From CAYSAA01 sp964428905 (GTDB taxonomy: Bacteria > Atribacterota > Phoenicimicrobiia > Phoenicimicrobiales > Stramentimicrobiaceae), in contig CAYSAA010000132.1 of the NCBI GenBank assembly GCA_964428905.1, forward strand, positions 1 to 22,399: 22,399 nucleotides of DNA. The letters run 5' to 3'. Under the pieces are notes generated by a model that was given only the letters and a program-made list of their open reading frames with translations, did not search any database and had not been told where the DNA came from. Both the position numbers and the translations under genes were made by a program. Shown here piece after piece: positions 6,312 through 15,499 of this stretch (positions within the stretch are counted from its first letter, which is position 1; every line of letters begins with the position of its first letter).

Positions 6312-8495
6312 ATGGAAAAGTTTGAACAAAAGATATTTTGGCAAAAATGGAATTTGACTTCCTATGAATATGAATGTATCTGTTATTTGCTGGGACGTGA
6401 ACCCAATGAATTAGAGCTGGGAATATACTCAGTGATGTGGAGTGAGCATTGCAGTTATAAAAATACACGCTTTTTATTAAAAATGTTACCCACAAAAGCC
6501 GATTGGGTGGCTCAGGGGCCTGGTGAAAATGCCGGTGTAATTGATATAGGCGCAAAAGAACTTGTTGTTATGAAAATGGAAAGTCACAATCATCCGTCAG
6601 CAGTAGAGCCATTTCAGGGGGCAGCAACAGGTGTCGGGGGTATCTTAAGGGATATTTTTACCATGGGTGCTCGACCTGTTGCACTTCTGGATTCTCTTTG
6701 TTTTGGTGATTTTTACCAGAATCATACTAACTATCTCTATAATGGCGTAGTTGGTGGTATTGCTTTTTACGGTAACTGTGTTGGTGTCCCGACCGTCGGT
6801 GGAGAAACCATATTTTCCCAAAGCTATCAGGGGAATATTTTAGTAAATGTGATGTGTGTAGGTTTGGTTAAAAAAGAGCAAATTGTCCGAGCTATAGCAA
6901 AAGGAGCAGGTAATTCTGTAATCTTGATTGGTGCCAAGACCGGTCGTGACGGGATAGGAGGGGCAGCTTTCGCCTCCGTTGAATTAAACGAAAAATCAGA
7001 AGAAGATCGTCCTGCTGTTCAAATTGGAGACCCTTTTACTGAAAAATTATTAATTGAGGCCTGTCTGGAACTGGTGCAGTTTAAAGAAGTGCTTGGTTTA
7101 CAGGATTGTGGTGCAGCCGGTTTAACCAGCTCTTTAAGTGAAATGGCAGCTAGGGGAAATAGTGGGCTGGAAATAGAGTTGTCAAAAGTTCCGCAAAGAG
7201 AAGTCGGAATGAATCCCTTTGAGATTATGTTATCTGAGTCACAGGAAAGGATGATTGTAGTGGTTGAAAAGGAGAAAGAAGAAAGAGTTCTCTCAACCTT
7301 AAGAAAATGGGACCTAGATTCTGCCATCATTGGTCAAGTAACAGAAAACCAAAATTTTATTATCAAAAATTATGGTCAGATAGTAGCAGATATTCCCGTT
7401 TTATCGCTTTCCGATGGAGCACCTGTGATTAAAAGAGAAATCAAGGAACCATCATGGCAAAAAGATATACAGGAATTAAATTTGGATGAATTTAAGGAAT
7501 ATGAAAATTATAATTCAATATTGCTTACATTACTTTCTTCACCCAACCTGTCATGCAAGGAAGATATCTATCAGCAATACGATCATATGGTTCAAGTTAA
7601 TACTGTTGTACCTCCGGGGGATGATGCGGCTGTATTAAGGGTGAAGGGAACAAAAAAAGCCATTGCCTTAACAACTGAGGGTAATGGAAGGTATTGTCTC
7701 CTTGATCCTTTTCAAGGTGCTCAGATTGCAGTTGCTGAGGCAGCCAGGAATTTATCCTGCAAAGGAGCATTGCCAAGAGCAGTAACGGATTGTCTGAATT
7801 TTGGAGCACCTGAAAATAGTGACAGCTATTGGCAACTGGTAGAGGCAATCAAAGGGCTGTCAGAATCCTGTAAATTTTTTGATACTCCGGTTATCAGTGG
7901 TAATGTAAGCCTTTTTAATGAAAATGACGGGAAACCTATTGATCCAACTCCGGTAGTAGGCATGGTTGGGGTGATAAATGATTGGAAGCATATTTGCACT
8001 TTGGACTTTAAAGCTGAAAATGACCTTATTTTTTTATTGGGAGAAAGTCATAACGAATTGGGAGGCAGTGAGTATCTGGAGTTTATACACTATCGAAAAT
8101 GTGGTTTACCTCCGATTCTCAATCTTTTCCTGGAAAAAAAGATTCAGTCTTTTTGTCGTAAGATGATTGAAAAAGATGTACTTGCTTCTGCCCACGATTG
8201 CTCTTTGGGTGGACTTGCAATTGCATTATCAGAATCCTGTATTAATGGTGGTTTAGGTGCCGAGGTAGAATTGAAAACAGATATCCGTTCTGATTGTTGT
8301 TTATTTGGAGAAAGCCAGTCGCGAATTATTGTCAGTGTTAGTCCTGACAAGGTTCAAAAAATGATTAAATTTGCCCAAAAAGAAGAGATACCATTTCAGT
8401 TAATTGGGTATGTTAAAGGAGAATCCTTGAAGATTAATCGATGGATTGATTTGTCCGTAAATCAATTGGAAAGAGCTTGGCGGAGGATAAAATAA
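6312..8495 (+). CDS. purL: Phosphoribosylformylglycinamidine synthase subunit PurL, copy 1
   Basis: This is the ATP-dependent synthetase subunit of FGAM synthase, of the short (PurS/PurQ-dependent) type. It is 727 residues from ATG 6312, which follows AGGTG at 6301-6305; an in-frame GTG at 6303 overlaps that site and is less likely. Key blocks are SEHCSYK with H46, ESHNHPSAVEPFQGAATG (about 90-107), VPTVGGE, QDCGAAGLTSS, LSESQERM and PGDDAAVLR. The usually conserved Arg in the 'SLRFG' loop is Cys here (C130 in SLCFG), and the usual Asp of 'TTD.N.RY' is Glu (TTEGNGRYC). All domains are present with no frameshift, so the gene looks functional. A second complete purL follows after 98 bp. Confidence 0.95.
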   Translation: MEKFEQKIFWQKWNLTSYEYECICYLLGREPNELELGIYSVMWSEHCSYKNTRFLLKMLPTKADWVAQGPGENAGVIDIGAKELVVMKMESHNHPSAVEPFQGAATGVGGILRDIFTMGARPVALLDSLCFGDFYQNHTNYLYNGVVGGIAFYGNCVGVPTVGGETIFSQSYQGNILVNVMCVGLVKKEQIVRAIAKGAGNSVILIGAKTGRDGIGGAAFASVELNEKSEEDRPAVQIGDPFTEKLLIEACLELVQFKEVLGLQDCGAAGLTSSLSEMAARGNSGLEIELSKVPQREVGMNPFEIMLSESQERMIVVVEKEKEERVLSTLRKWDLDSAIIGQVTENQNFIIKNYGQIVADIPVLSLSDGAPVIKREIKEPSWQKDIQELNLDEFKEYENYNSILLTLLSSPNLSCKEDIYQQYDHMVQVNTVVPPGDDAAVLRVKGTKKAIALTTEGNGRYCLLDPFQGAQIAVAEAARNLSCKGALPRAVTDCLNFGAPENSDSYWQLVEAIKGLSESCKFFDTPVISGNVSLFNENDGKPIDPTPVVGMVGVINDWKHICTLDFKAENDLIFLLGESHNELGGSEYLEFIHYRKCGLPPILNLFLEKKIQSFCRKMIEKDVLASAHDCSLGGLAIALSESCINGGLGAEVELKTDIRSDCCLFGESQSRIIVSVSPDKVQKMIKFAQKEEIPFQLIGYVKGESLKINRWIDLSVNQLERAWRRIK

Positions 8496-8593
8496 TATAT
8501 GATCAGAAAAGAAATCTCTTTTTGAAATGCAATGAATGAATATATTGATTTATAAGTACCTAAGAAAAAATAATTTTTTAAGGGGAACTAATA

Positions 8594-10810
8594 ATGAAAA
8601 ATAATAGCTGGAACGAAAGAAGTTTAAATAGTATGTTAAAGGAAAACGATCTTACCGAAACTGAGTATCAAAAAATTGTAAATACCTTAAAAAGAGAACC
8701 GAACGATACTGAGCTTGGGCTTTATTCGGCAATGTGGTCAGAACACTGCAGTTATAAAAGTTCAAAACATGTGCTAAGTATTTTCCCTACCCAAGCCGAA
8801 TGGGTCCTTTTTGGTCCCGGGGAGAATGCAGGAGTAATTGATATCGGGGAAGGCCTCGCCATGGTGATGAAGATTGAAAGCCATAATCATCCTTCAGCAG
8901 TGGAGCCTTTTCACGGGGCTGCTACCGGTTCAGGTGGGGTGGTAAGAGATATACTGGCAATGGGAGCCCGTCCTGTTGCTCTGTTAGGTTCTCTACGTTT
9001 TGGGAGACTAGAAGATTCTCAGGTAAAATATTTGGCTCAGGAAGTAGCAAAGGGTTTAGCCTTCTACGGTAATAATATTGAAGTCCCTACTGTAGGTGGA
9101 GAGACATATTTTTTAGATAATTATCAGGGCAATCCTTTAGTAAATGCCATGTGTGTTGGTTTAGTAAATAAGGATAATATTGTAGTTGCCATAGCTGAGG
9201 AAACAGATAGTGTTGTAATTTTAGTAGGAGAAAAAACTGGTAGAGATGGAGTAGGCAGTGCCAGTTTTGCCTCACGAGAACTGGAAGAAAAAGAGAAAAA
9301 AATTGAACATCCCCCCATACCTCAGGGTAATCCTTTTTTAGAAAAAAAAATAATAGAGGCATGTCTGGAAATTGTAAATGAAGGGCTTATTTTAGGGATG
9401 CAGGATTTAGGTGCAGCTGGGTTAGTAAGTTCCAGCTGTGAAATGGCTAGTAAGGGAAATTGTGGAATTGAATTAGATCTTTCCCTGGTTCCTCGCAAAG
9501 AAAAAGGCATGACTCCAAGAGAGATTATGCTTTCGGAAACACAGGAAAGAATGTTATTGGTGGCTAAAAGCGATAAACAGAAAGAAATAGGAGAAATATT
9601 TGATAAGTGGGGGGTAGAACATACAGTAATAGGTAGAGTAACGTCAGATGGCATTTTGCGTCTGAAGGAAAAAGAAAAAATAGTAGCAGAAGTACCGGCA
9701 AAATCTTTAGCCGAAGATGTCCCTATCCGATATTATGCTAGCAAGCTTCCTGTTCAACATAAAGAAATTCAGAAGCTTAGTTTAGAAGACATTTCCCAAC
9801 CTGTAGATTTTAATCAGGCATTGTTAAAAATTTTAGCTTCTTCTAATATTTGTAGCAAGAATTGGATTTATAAAGATAGTAAGAAAATAAGTGCAAAAGG
9901 AACTGAGGTTATATTGTTTCCGGGAGATGATGCAGGTGTATTAAAAATCGAAGGAAGTGAAAGAGCAATTGCCTTTACCGTTGATGGTAATGGGAGATAT
10001 TGTTATCTTGATCCATTCTTAGGTGGAGAAATTGCAGTTGCTGAGGCATCACGTAATCTTTCCTGTAAGGGAGCTACTCCCATGGCAATTACCGATAATC
10101 TAAATTTTGGAAATCCGGAAAAAGAAGAAATATCCTGGCAGCTGGAAGAATCGGTTAAAGGAATTAGCGAGGCATGTGAGGCATTTGGTGTTCCGGTTAT
10201 CAGTGGAAATGTTAGCTTGAATAATGAAAGTAATGGAGAAGCAATTTACCCCACTCCTATTATAGGTATGGCTGGAATAATCGAAGATTTTGATCAGCTT
10301 TGCACGATGTCATTCAAGAAGGAGAGTGATTTAATTGTGCTTCTAGGTAAAAACAAAGAAGAGATAGGCGGAAGTGAATATCTAAAGGTAATTCATAATA
10401 TAGAAAAAGGCTCACCTCCCCAAATTGATTTAAGTTTAGAAAGGTCGGTTCAGGATGCGTGCAGGGAAAGTGTTCAAGCCGGAATAATATCTTCAGCCCA
10501 TGATTGTGCTGATGGAGGATTAGCTGTGACCTTGGCTGAATGCTGTATAACAGGCAACAAGGGAATAAAAATAGAAATTAACACTGAGATTAGAAATGAT
10601 GCCCTTCTCTTTGGTGAGACCCAATCCCGGATTATAGTTTCCCTTTCTGAAAAGAATTTAGATACCTTGAAAGCCATTACTAATAAATATGAAGTTCCTA
10701 TGCAGGTACTAGGTAAAGTTGAGGGAAATAGTTTAAAGATTGACAGTCTGATTAATATAGAAATAGAGAAACTCAAAAAAGCATGGGAGAGCGTTGTAGA
10801 AAATGAATGA
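8594..10810 (+). CDS. purL: Phosphoribosylformylglycinamidine synthase subunit PurL, copy 2 (tandem paralogue)
   Basis: This second full-length short-type PurL (738 residues) is colinear with copy 1 across its whole length but clearly diverged from it. It keeps SEHCSYK (H51), ESHNHPSAVEPFHGAATG, SLRFG with the canonical Arg (R135), VPTVGGE, QDLGAAGLVSS, LSETQERM, and PGDDAGVLK followed by TVDGNGRYC with Asp. It thus has the more canonical residues at the two positions where copy 1 departs. ATG 8594 is preceded by AAGGGG at 8580-8585. Its 3' end overlaps the start of purF by 8 nt, so it is translationally coupled to purF. Only one purS and one purQ are present, so the two PurLs would compete for them or form alternative complexes. 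Confidence 0.95.
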   Translation: MKNNSWNERSLNSMLKENDLTETEYQKIVNTLKREPNDTELGLYSAMWSEHCSYKSSKHVLSIFPTQAEWVLFGPGENAGVIDIGEGLAMVMKIESHNHPSAVEPFHGAATGSGGVVRDILAMGARPVALLGSLRFGRLEDSQVKYLAQEVAKGLAFYGNNIEVPTVGGETYFLDNYQGNPLVNAMCVGLVNKDNIVVAIAEETDSVVILVGEKTGRDGVGSASFASRELEEKEKKIEHPPIPQGNPFLEKKIIEACLEIVNEGLILGMQDLGAAGLVSSSCEMASKGNCGIELDLSLVPRKEKGMTPREIMLSETQERMLLVAKSDKQKEIGEIFDKWGVEHTVIGRVTSDGILRLKEKEKIVAEVPAKSLAEDVPIRYYASKLPVQHKEIQKLSLEDISQPVDFNQALLKILASSNICSKNWIYKDSKKISAKGTEVILFPGDDAGVLKIEGSERAIAFTVDGNGRYCYLDPFLGGEIAVAEASRNLSCKGATPMAITDNLNFGNPEKEEISWQLEESVKGISEACEAFGVPVISGNVSLNNESNGEAIYPTPIIGMAGIIEDFDQLCTMSFKKESDLIVLLGKNKEEIGGSEYLKVIHNIEKGSPPQIDLSLERSVQDACRESVQAGIISSAHDCADGGLAVTLAECCITGNKGIKIEINTEIRNDALLFGETQSRIIVSLSEKNLDTLKAITNKYEVPMQVLGKVEGNSLKIDSLINIEIEKLKKAWESVVENE

Positions 10811-12161
10811 GGAATGCGGAGTTTTTGGAGTTTTTAACCAAAGTCAACAAAAACTTGATGTAGCAAAGTTAGCTTATTTAGGCATTTTTGCACTTCAACA
10901 TCGAGGGCAGGAAAGTGCCGGTATTGCGGTTTCCAGTGGGAAAAATATATTAATTTATCGTGATCTGGGTTTGGTATCTGAAGTATTTAATGAGGGAATT
11001 TTAAATACATTACAGGGAAATGCTGCTATTGGCCATGTACGATATTCGACAGCCGGTGCTAATAATTGGGAAAATAGTCAGCCAATTCTAAATCAATATC
11101 CCGGAGGATCTTTTTCCCTTGCCCATAATGGCCACCTGATTAATCAAAACGAGCTGAAGGAGAATTTATCTTCAAAATCATTGCTTATTAAAAACCGTGA
11201 TGCAGATAGTCATTTGCTTTGCCAACTGATTAGTACGACTAAAGAAAAAGATATTGAAAAGGCTTTGGAAGAAGTAGTAGTAAAAATTAAAGGTGCTTTC
11301 TGTCTGGTTGTTCTTACTGAAAATAAATTAATAGGTTTACGTGATAGTGGTGGTTTTCATCCCCTTGTTTTGGGTAAATTAGCAGAAGGTTATGTCATTG
11401 CTTCAGAGGATAGTGCCTTCCCTTTAATTAATGCAAAGTATATTCGGGAGATCGAGCCGGGAGAAATGGTAGTAATTGAAAAAAATAGTTGTAAATCCAG
11501 ACAGGTAATACCATATGCACAAAAAAGTTTATGTATTTTTGAACATATTTATTTTGCACGACCCGATAGTAATGTATTCCAAGAGAATGTAGCGGTTATA
11601 AGAGAAAGGATTGGTCAAAAATTGGCTCAAGAACATCCGGTTGAAGCAGATATGGTGATTCCGGTCCCGGATTCGGGACGTTTTGCTGCATTGGGCTATT
11701 CCCAGAGATCCGGTATTCCTTATCAGGAAGGTCTTCTTAAAAATCCCTACATAGGCCGAACTTTTATTCAGCCGGATCAAATCTTAAGAGAGCATTCTGT
11801 GAAGTTAAAACTTTCTCCTATTTCCGGCATTGTAAACGGGAAACGGATTGTGATGGTTGATGATTCGATTGTAAGAGGAACTACCAGTAAAAAATTGGTT
11901 AAATTACTGAAAAATGCCGGTGCCAGAGAAGTACATGTCAGAATTAGCTCTCCTCCTGTTAATTATCCCTGCCATTATGGCATAGATACACCTAAGAGAG
12001 AAGAGTTATGGGCAACTCGATTTTCTGTTGAGCAAACAAGGCAGTGGATTGAGGCGGATTCTTTGGGATATACCAGCCTGGAGGGTTTAACTAGTGTTTT
12101 TGAAAAAAATCAGTCTTCGGATTTTTGTACGGCTTGCTTTAGCGGAAAATATCCAATCTAA
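10803..12161 (+). CDS. purF: Amidophosphoribosyltransferase (PurF), iron-sulfur type
   Basis: PurF makes 5-phosphoribosylamine from PRPP and glutamine, the committed purine step. The 452-residue protein begins MNEECGVFGVF. C5 would be the N-terminal nucleophile after removal of a four-residue propeptide. QHRGQESAGIA (32-42) and the HVRYSTAG block complete the glutaminase half. The PRPP-binding loop is VMVDDSIVRGTT (about 350-361). Cysteines at 244, 390, 442 and 445 (the last two in DFCTACFSG) match the four [4Fe-4S] ligands of the B. subtilis-type enzyme. The start overlaps the purL copy 2 stop by 8 nt. PRPP, its substrate, is also the proposed ligand of the leader riboswitch. Confidence 0.96.
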   Translation: MNEECGVFGVFNQSQQKLDVAKLAYLGIFALQHRGQESAGIAVSSGKNILIYRDLGLVSEVFNEGILNTLQGNAAIGHVRYSTAGANNWENSQPILNQYPGGSFSLAHNGHLINQNELKENLSSKSLLIKNRDADSHLLCQLISTTKEKDIEKALEEVVVKIKGAFCLVVLTENKLIGLRDSGGFHPLVLGKLAEGYVIASEDSAFPLINAKYIREIEPGEMVVIEKNSCKSRQVIPYAQKSLCIFEHIYFARPDSNVFQENVAVIRERIGQKLAQEHPVEADMVIPVPDSGRFAALGYSQRSGIPYQEGLLKNPYIGRTFIQPDQILREHSVKLKLSPISGIVNGKRIVMVDDSIVRGTTSKKLVKLLKNAGAREVHVRISSPPVNYPCHYGIDTPKREELWATRFSVEQTRQWIEADSLGYTSLEGLTSVFEKNQSSDFCTACFSGKYPI

Positions 12162-12166
12162 AGACA

Positions 12167-12406
12167 GTATCGGGTATCGAGTAGATAGTATTGAGTAAAA
12201 TACAGTGAGAAGAAATGTAAAAATATTATCGAATAACGAATTAATGCAAGAATGCATTAATGTATAAATGTAATTATGGGAAATAAAATATATTAAATTA
12301 ATACATCTATCTAACTAATAGATGAATCTATTAGTTTAGCAATAAATTAATTTTAAGAATTTATGTTAATATTTGGACTCGATACGCGATACTCACGACT
12401 CAATAC
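12167..12406. repeat. MITE-like insert bounded by inverted arrays of a 7-bp repeat (GTATCGA)
   Basis: This covers most of the 290-bp gap between purF and purM. The left boundary, 12167-12196, reads as four 7-mers plus GT: GTATCGG, GTATCGA, GTAGATA, GTATTGA, GT. The right boundary, 12377-12406, read on the - strand, is GTATTGA, GTCGTGA, GTATCGC, GTATCGA, GT. Both arrays are exactly 30 bp and lie in opposite orientation around about 180 bp of AT-rich DNA. The interior holds two perfect hairpins: TTAATGCA/TGCATTAA (12241-12260) and AACTAATAGAT/ATCTATTAGTT (12313-12336). There is no ORF inside. It looks like a non-coding mobile or palindromic repeat element interrupting the pur operon. Whether it terminates, stabilises or promotes the transcript cannot be seen. 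Confidence 0.6.
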
Positions 12407-12451
12407 TTTTCCAAGGGTATATTCTTACAGTAAATCGAAAGGACAAATAAT

Positions 12452-13495
12452 ATGAGTGATAGTTACAAAAAGGCAGGGGTAGATATTGAGCTTGCTAATA
12501 GTATTATCGATAAAGTCAAGCCAATGATTCATTCAACACACATACCTGGCGTTATGAGTAAGATTGGTCATTTTGCCGGATTATTTTCTCTTTCCCAGGA
12601 AAAAATCGAAGACCCGGTTTTAGTCTCAGGTACTGATGGTGTAGGTACCAAATTGATGATTGCCAATTTAATGAAAAAGCATGATACAATAGGTATAGAC
12701 TTAGTAGCAATGTGTGTCAATGATATTTTAACGTGTGGTGCCAAGCCCATATTTTTTTTAGATTATCTTGCTACCGGTAAATTGGAAGAAAAAAAGATGG
12801 TTAATATTATCAAGGGGATAACCGATGGCTGCAAAATGTCAGGATGTGCATTGCTAGGTGGTGAAACCGCTGAAATGCCCGGTTTTTATCGAGAAGGGGA
12901 GTATGATCTGTCCGGGTTTGCTGTTGGTATTATAGACCGAAAAAAACTTATTACCGGAAAAAATATTCATTCGGGGGATATTCTTATCGGTTTGGCTTCT
13001 TCCGGATTACATAGTAACGGATTTTCTCTGATAAGAAGAGTTTTATTGGATAAAGGGAATTCAGATTTAAAGAAGAAATTAACATCATCGAATCGCACCC
13101 TGGGTGAAGAAATACTCCAACCCACCAGAATCTACGTACCAGCTATCTTACATTTGCTAAAAAAATTTCAAGTCAAAGGCATTGTCCATATTACTGGAGG
13201 GGGGTTTTATGACAACATTCCCCGCATCTTGCCACAGAATGTATCTGTAAATATTTATACTGACAAATGGCCTATTTCCCCAATTTTTAAAGTGATTCAG
13301 GAGAAAGGGAAAATTAATGATAAGGAAATGTTCCATACTTTCAATATGGGAATCGGTTTGGTCATTATAGTAGAATCAAAACAACAGCAATCTGTCATAC
13401 AGGATTTGGAAAAATCAGGAGAATCAGCATATCCCATTGGTAAAGTTATTACACGAATGGAATCCAAACAGAAAATTTATATAGCTAAAAATTAG
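12452..13495 (+). CDS. purM: Phosphoribosylformylglycinamidine cyclo-ligase (AIR synthetase, PurM)
   Basis: PurM closes the imidazole ring of FGAM to give AIR using ATP. The protein is 347 residues, the usual length. SGTDGVGTKLMIA (about 59-71), DLVAMCVNDIL, GGETAEMPGFY, HSNGFSLIRR and HITGGGFYDNIPR are the family's nucleotide- and substrate-binding blocks. PurM and PurL belong to the same structural superfamily, and this is clearly the PurM member. ATG 12452 follows AAAGGA. It is separated from purF by the heptad-repeat insert, so it may be transcribed by read-through across that element or from a promoter within it. Confidence 0.96.
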   Translation: MSDSYKKAGVDIELANSIIDKVKPMIHSTHIPGVMSKIGHFAGLFSLSQEKIEDPVLVSGTDGVGTKLMIANLMKKHDTIGIDLVAMCVNDILTCGAKPIFFLDYLATGKLEEKKMVNIIKGITDGCKMSGCALLGGETAEMPGFYREGEYDLSGFAVGIIDRKKLITGKNIHSGDILIGLASSGLHSNGFSLIRRVLLDKGNSDLKKKLTSSNRTLGEEILQPTRIYVPAILHLLKKFQVKGIVHITGGGFYDNIPRILPQNVSVNIYTDKWPISPIFKVIQEKGKINDKEMFHTFNMGIGLVIIVESKQQQSVIQDLEKSGESAYPIGKVITRMESKQKIYIAKN

Positions 13496-13616
13496 ATAAA
13501 GAAAAAGACCATACCCATCTTTTTTATTATATTTTTGTCCATTTTATATAAATGTTATAAACTATATGCATTATATTTTATAGTGCAAGGCATGAAATAA
13601 GAAAAGGAATTAAAAG

Positions 13617-14222
13617 ATGATTTGGATTGCAGTACTGGCTTCCGGAAGGGGAACAAATTTGCAGGCGATAATTGATGCAATAAGAGCAGGCCAGATTAAC
13701 GGAGAAATTAAAATAGTCATCAGTGATAATCCAGAGGCTTACGCTCTAGAAAGAGCTAAAAAAGACCAAATTACCACACAGGTTGTTTATTACAAGCAGT
13801 ATCATAGTAAAAAAGAATACGAGCAGGAAATTTTGATACATCTTGAAAATTATAATATAGATCTTGTTGTTCTGGCAGGTTATATGCGATTATTGAGTCC
13901 CATGTTTATCAAGAAATATCATCATCGTATAATCAATATTCATCCCGCTTTATTGCCTTCTTTTCCGGGACTTCATGCTCAAAGGCAAGCCATAGAGTAT
14001 GGCGTTAAAATCAGCGGATGCACTGTCCACTTTGTTGATGAGGGGATAGATACGGGACCTATCATTATTCAGAAAGCGGTGGAAGTAATGCAATCGGATA
14101 CCGAGGAAGCACTTTCTAACAGAATATTAGCATATGAGCATAAACTCTTGCCCAGAGCCATTCAGTTATTTGCTCGAAACAAGATACAAATTCAAAATAA
14201 TAAGGTTTACATTAAAGAATAA
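13617..14222 (+). CDS. purN: Phosphoribosylglycinamide formyltransferase (GART, PurN)
   Basis: PurN transfers a formyl group from 10-formyl-tetrahydrofolate to GAR. It is a 201-residue protein of normal length. ASGRGTN (8-14) binds the phosphate. The catalytic triad is N107, H109 (NIHPALLPSFPG) and D145 (DEGIDTGPII). ATG 13617 is preceded by AAAAGGAA (13602-13609). A 121-bp AT-rich gap separates it from purM; the gap contains a short GCATTATA/TATAGTGC hairpin (13568-13586) of unclear meaning. It is the last recognisable purine gene. The next gene, a regulator, belongs to a different functional group. Confidence 0.95.
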   Translation: MIWIAVLASGRGTNLQAIIDAIRAGQINGEIKIVISDNPEAYALERAKKDQITTQVVYYKQYHSKKEYEQEILIHLENYNIDLVVLAGYMRLLSPMFIKKYHHRIINIHPALLPSFPGLHAQRQAIEYGVKISGCTVHFVDEGIDTGPIIIQKAVEVMQSDTEEALSNRILAYEHKLLPRAIQLFARNKIQIQNNKVYIKE

Positions 14223-14274
14223 GTTATCATTTATGTCCCCGGTTAATCTGAAATCAAGGAAGGGGGTCTGTTAA

Positions 14275-15492
14275 TTGAAAATCACCCACCAATTAGCCCA
14301 GCAGATTGTTGATAGAACCATCAATATACTTGGAAAAAATATTAATATTATGGATGAGAATGGCTACATTATAGGAACAGGGGATAGAAGCCGTCTGAAT
14401 AAGTATCATGAAGGTGCTGCCCTGGTGATAAAAAATAAAAAAAAATTACTTATTTATCCTGAAAATAAAAACCATTTAATAGGGGTTAAGCCGGGAGTTA
14501 ATTTGCCGATTGAAGATCAAAAAAAGGTTATTGGTGTGGTTGGTATTACCGGTAATCCGGATGAAGTGGGTCCTTTTGGAGAAGTCATCAAAATGACAGT
14601 TGAGATGATGCTACAACAGCAATTCCTATTAAAAGAGATTGATCTGGAAAGACAGGCTAAAGAAAATTTTATTCATGATCTAATTTCCGGAAGAATAGGA
14701 AATGATAGCGATTTGTTTGTTGCTAGAGGACAAATCGTTGGCTATGATATTACTTTGCCACGGGTGGCACTATTGATTAACATTTTCCGATTTGAGAAGA
14801 CAGCCAGACGAAGTATGCAAGAATACAGTGGATTAAAAGAAGGAGAAATTTATCTGCAGAGATTAAAGAATGATGTTTTAAGGACAATTAGAGACCTTTT
14901 TATCCAGCAACCCCAGGATATTGTAGCCTACGTAGGCGGAGATCGCTTTGTGGTGCTTAAGATTATTCATTTTCATGATAGACTAGAAACTATCAGGGAA
15001 AAATCAATAAAAACTGGTCAAAAAATTAAGGAAACCATTTTGGCTCAAAGAAAATTTCAATCCTCAATTGGAATTGGAGAATATCACCCAGGTATCAAAG
15101 GAATAGTGCGTTCATATCGGGAAGCTTGGCAAGCCTTAGAAATTGGAGATAAAGTAAATAGAAAAACGGGAATTCACCATATTGCTCATTTGGGCATTAG
15201 TCGGTTATTGGCTGAGGTCAGCCCAGAGACACGGAAGGATTTTATCCACAATGTTTATCAAGATAATCATACAGGAAAAAAGTTAAAACCTATTTTTTGG
15301 GAAACACTTCAGGCTTTTTTTGAACATAGTTTGAATATTACTGATACAGCAAAGGAGATTTATGTTCATCGTAATACTCTACTCTATCGTTTGGAAAGAA
15401 TTAAAGACTTTACTGGTTTAGATCCTCGAAGATTTGATCATGCTATGCAATTATATATCACCTTAAAAATGAGAAATTTTCAAGAAGAATAG
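14275..15492 (+). CDS. cdaR: CdaR-family transcriptional regulator (sugar-diacid recognition domain)
   Basis: This is a 405-residue regulator. Residues about 1-135 match the putative sugar-diacid recognition domain (starting ITHQLAQQIVDRT, then MDENGYIIGTGDRSR and YHEGA). A central GGDEF-like region follows, and a C-terminal PucR/CdaR helix-turn-helix (about 345-398) contains DTAKEIYVHRNTLLYRLERI. E. coli CdaR has the same order and similar length and activates glucarate, galactarate and glycerate genes. The TTG start at 14275 is supported by the AAGGAAGGGGG stretch at 14256-14266 and by the family N-terminus. CCCC at 14237-14240 could pair with that G-run and mask it. The glycerate kinase and TRAP genes downstream make them its likely targets. 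No membrane segment is visible. Confidence 0.88.
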   Translation: MKITHQLAQQIVDRTINILGKNINIMDENGYIIGTGDRSRLNKYHEGAALVIKNKKKLLIYPENKNHLIGVKPGVNLPIEDQKKVIGVVGITGNPDEVGPFGEVIKMTVEMMLQQQFLLKEIDLERQAKENFIHDLISGRIGNDSDLFVARGQIVGYDITLPRVALLINIFRFEKTARRSMQEYSGLKEGEIYLQRLKNDVLRTIRDLFIQQPQDIVAYVGGDRFVVLKIIHFHDRLETIREKSIKTGQKIKETILAQRKFQSSIGIGEYHPGIKGIVRSYREAWQALEIGDKVNRKTGIHHIAHLGISRLLAEVSPETRKDFIHNVYQDNHTGKKLKPIFWETLQAFFEHSLNITDTAKEIYVHRNTLLYRLERIKDFTGLDPRRFDHAMQLYITLKMRNFQEE

Positions 15493-15499
15493 AACCTAT

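Noticed and set aside
7019..7330. Minus-strand open frame of 103 codons inside purL copy 1 (a similar one lies at 9322-9654 in copy 2)
   Set aside because: These are antisense shadows of conserved purL sequence; both copies show one at the same place because the coding strand is conserved.
8496..8593. Promoter or attenuator between the two purL genes
   Set aside because: TTGAAA at 8522-8527 has no -10 at good spacing, and the only hairpin (AAAAGA/TCTTTT, 8507-8522) is six weak pairs. Nothing supports regulation here.
12167..12406. CRISPR-like array from the repeated GTATCGA units
   Set aside because: Units are 7 bp, contiguous, without spacers, and occur as two inverted blocks. No cas genes are present.
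13568..13586. GCATTATA/TATAGTGC hairpin before purN as a riboswitch or terminator
   Set aside because: It is a single short AT-rich stem with one G-U pair and no T-run. It contains no known aptamer motif.
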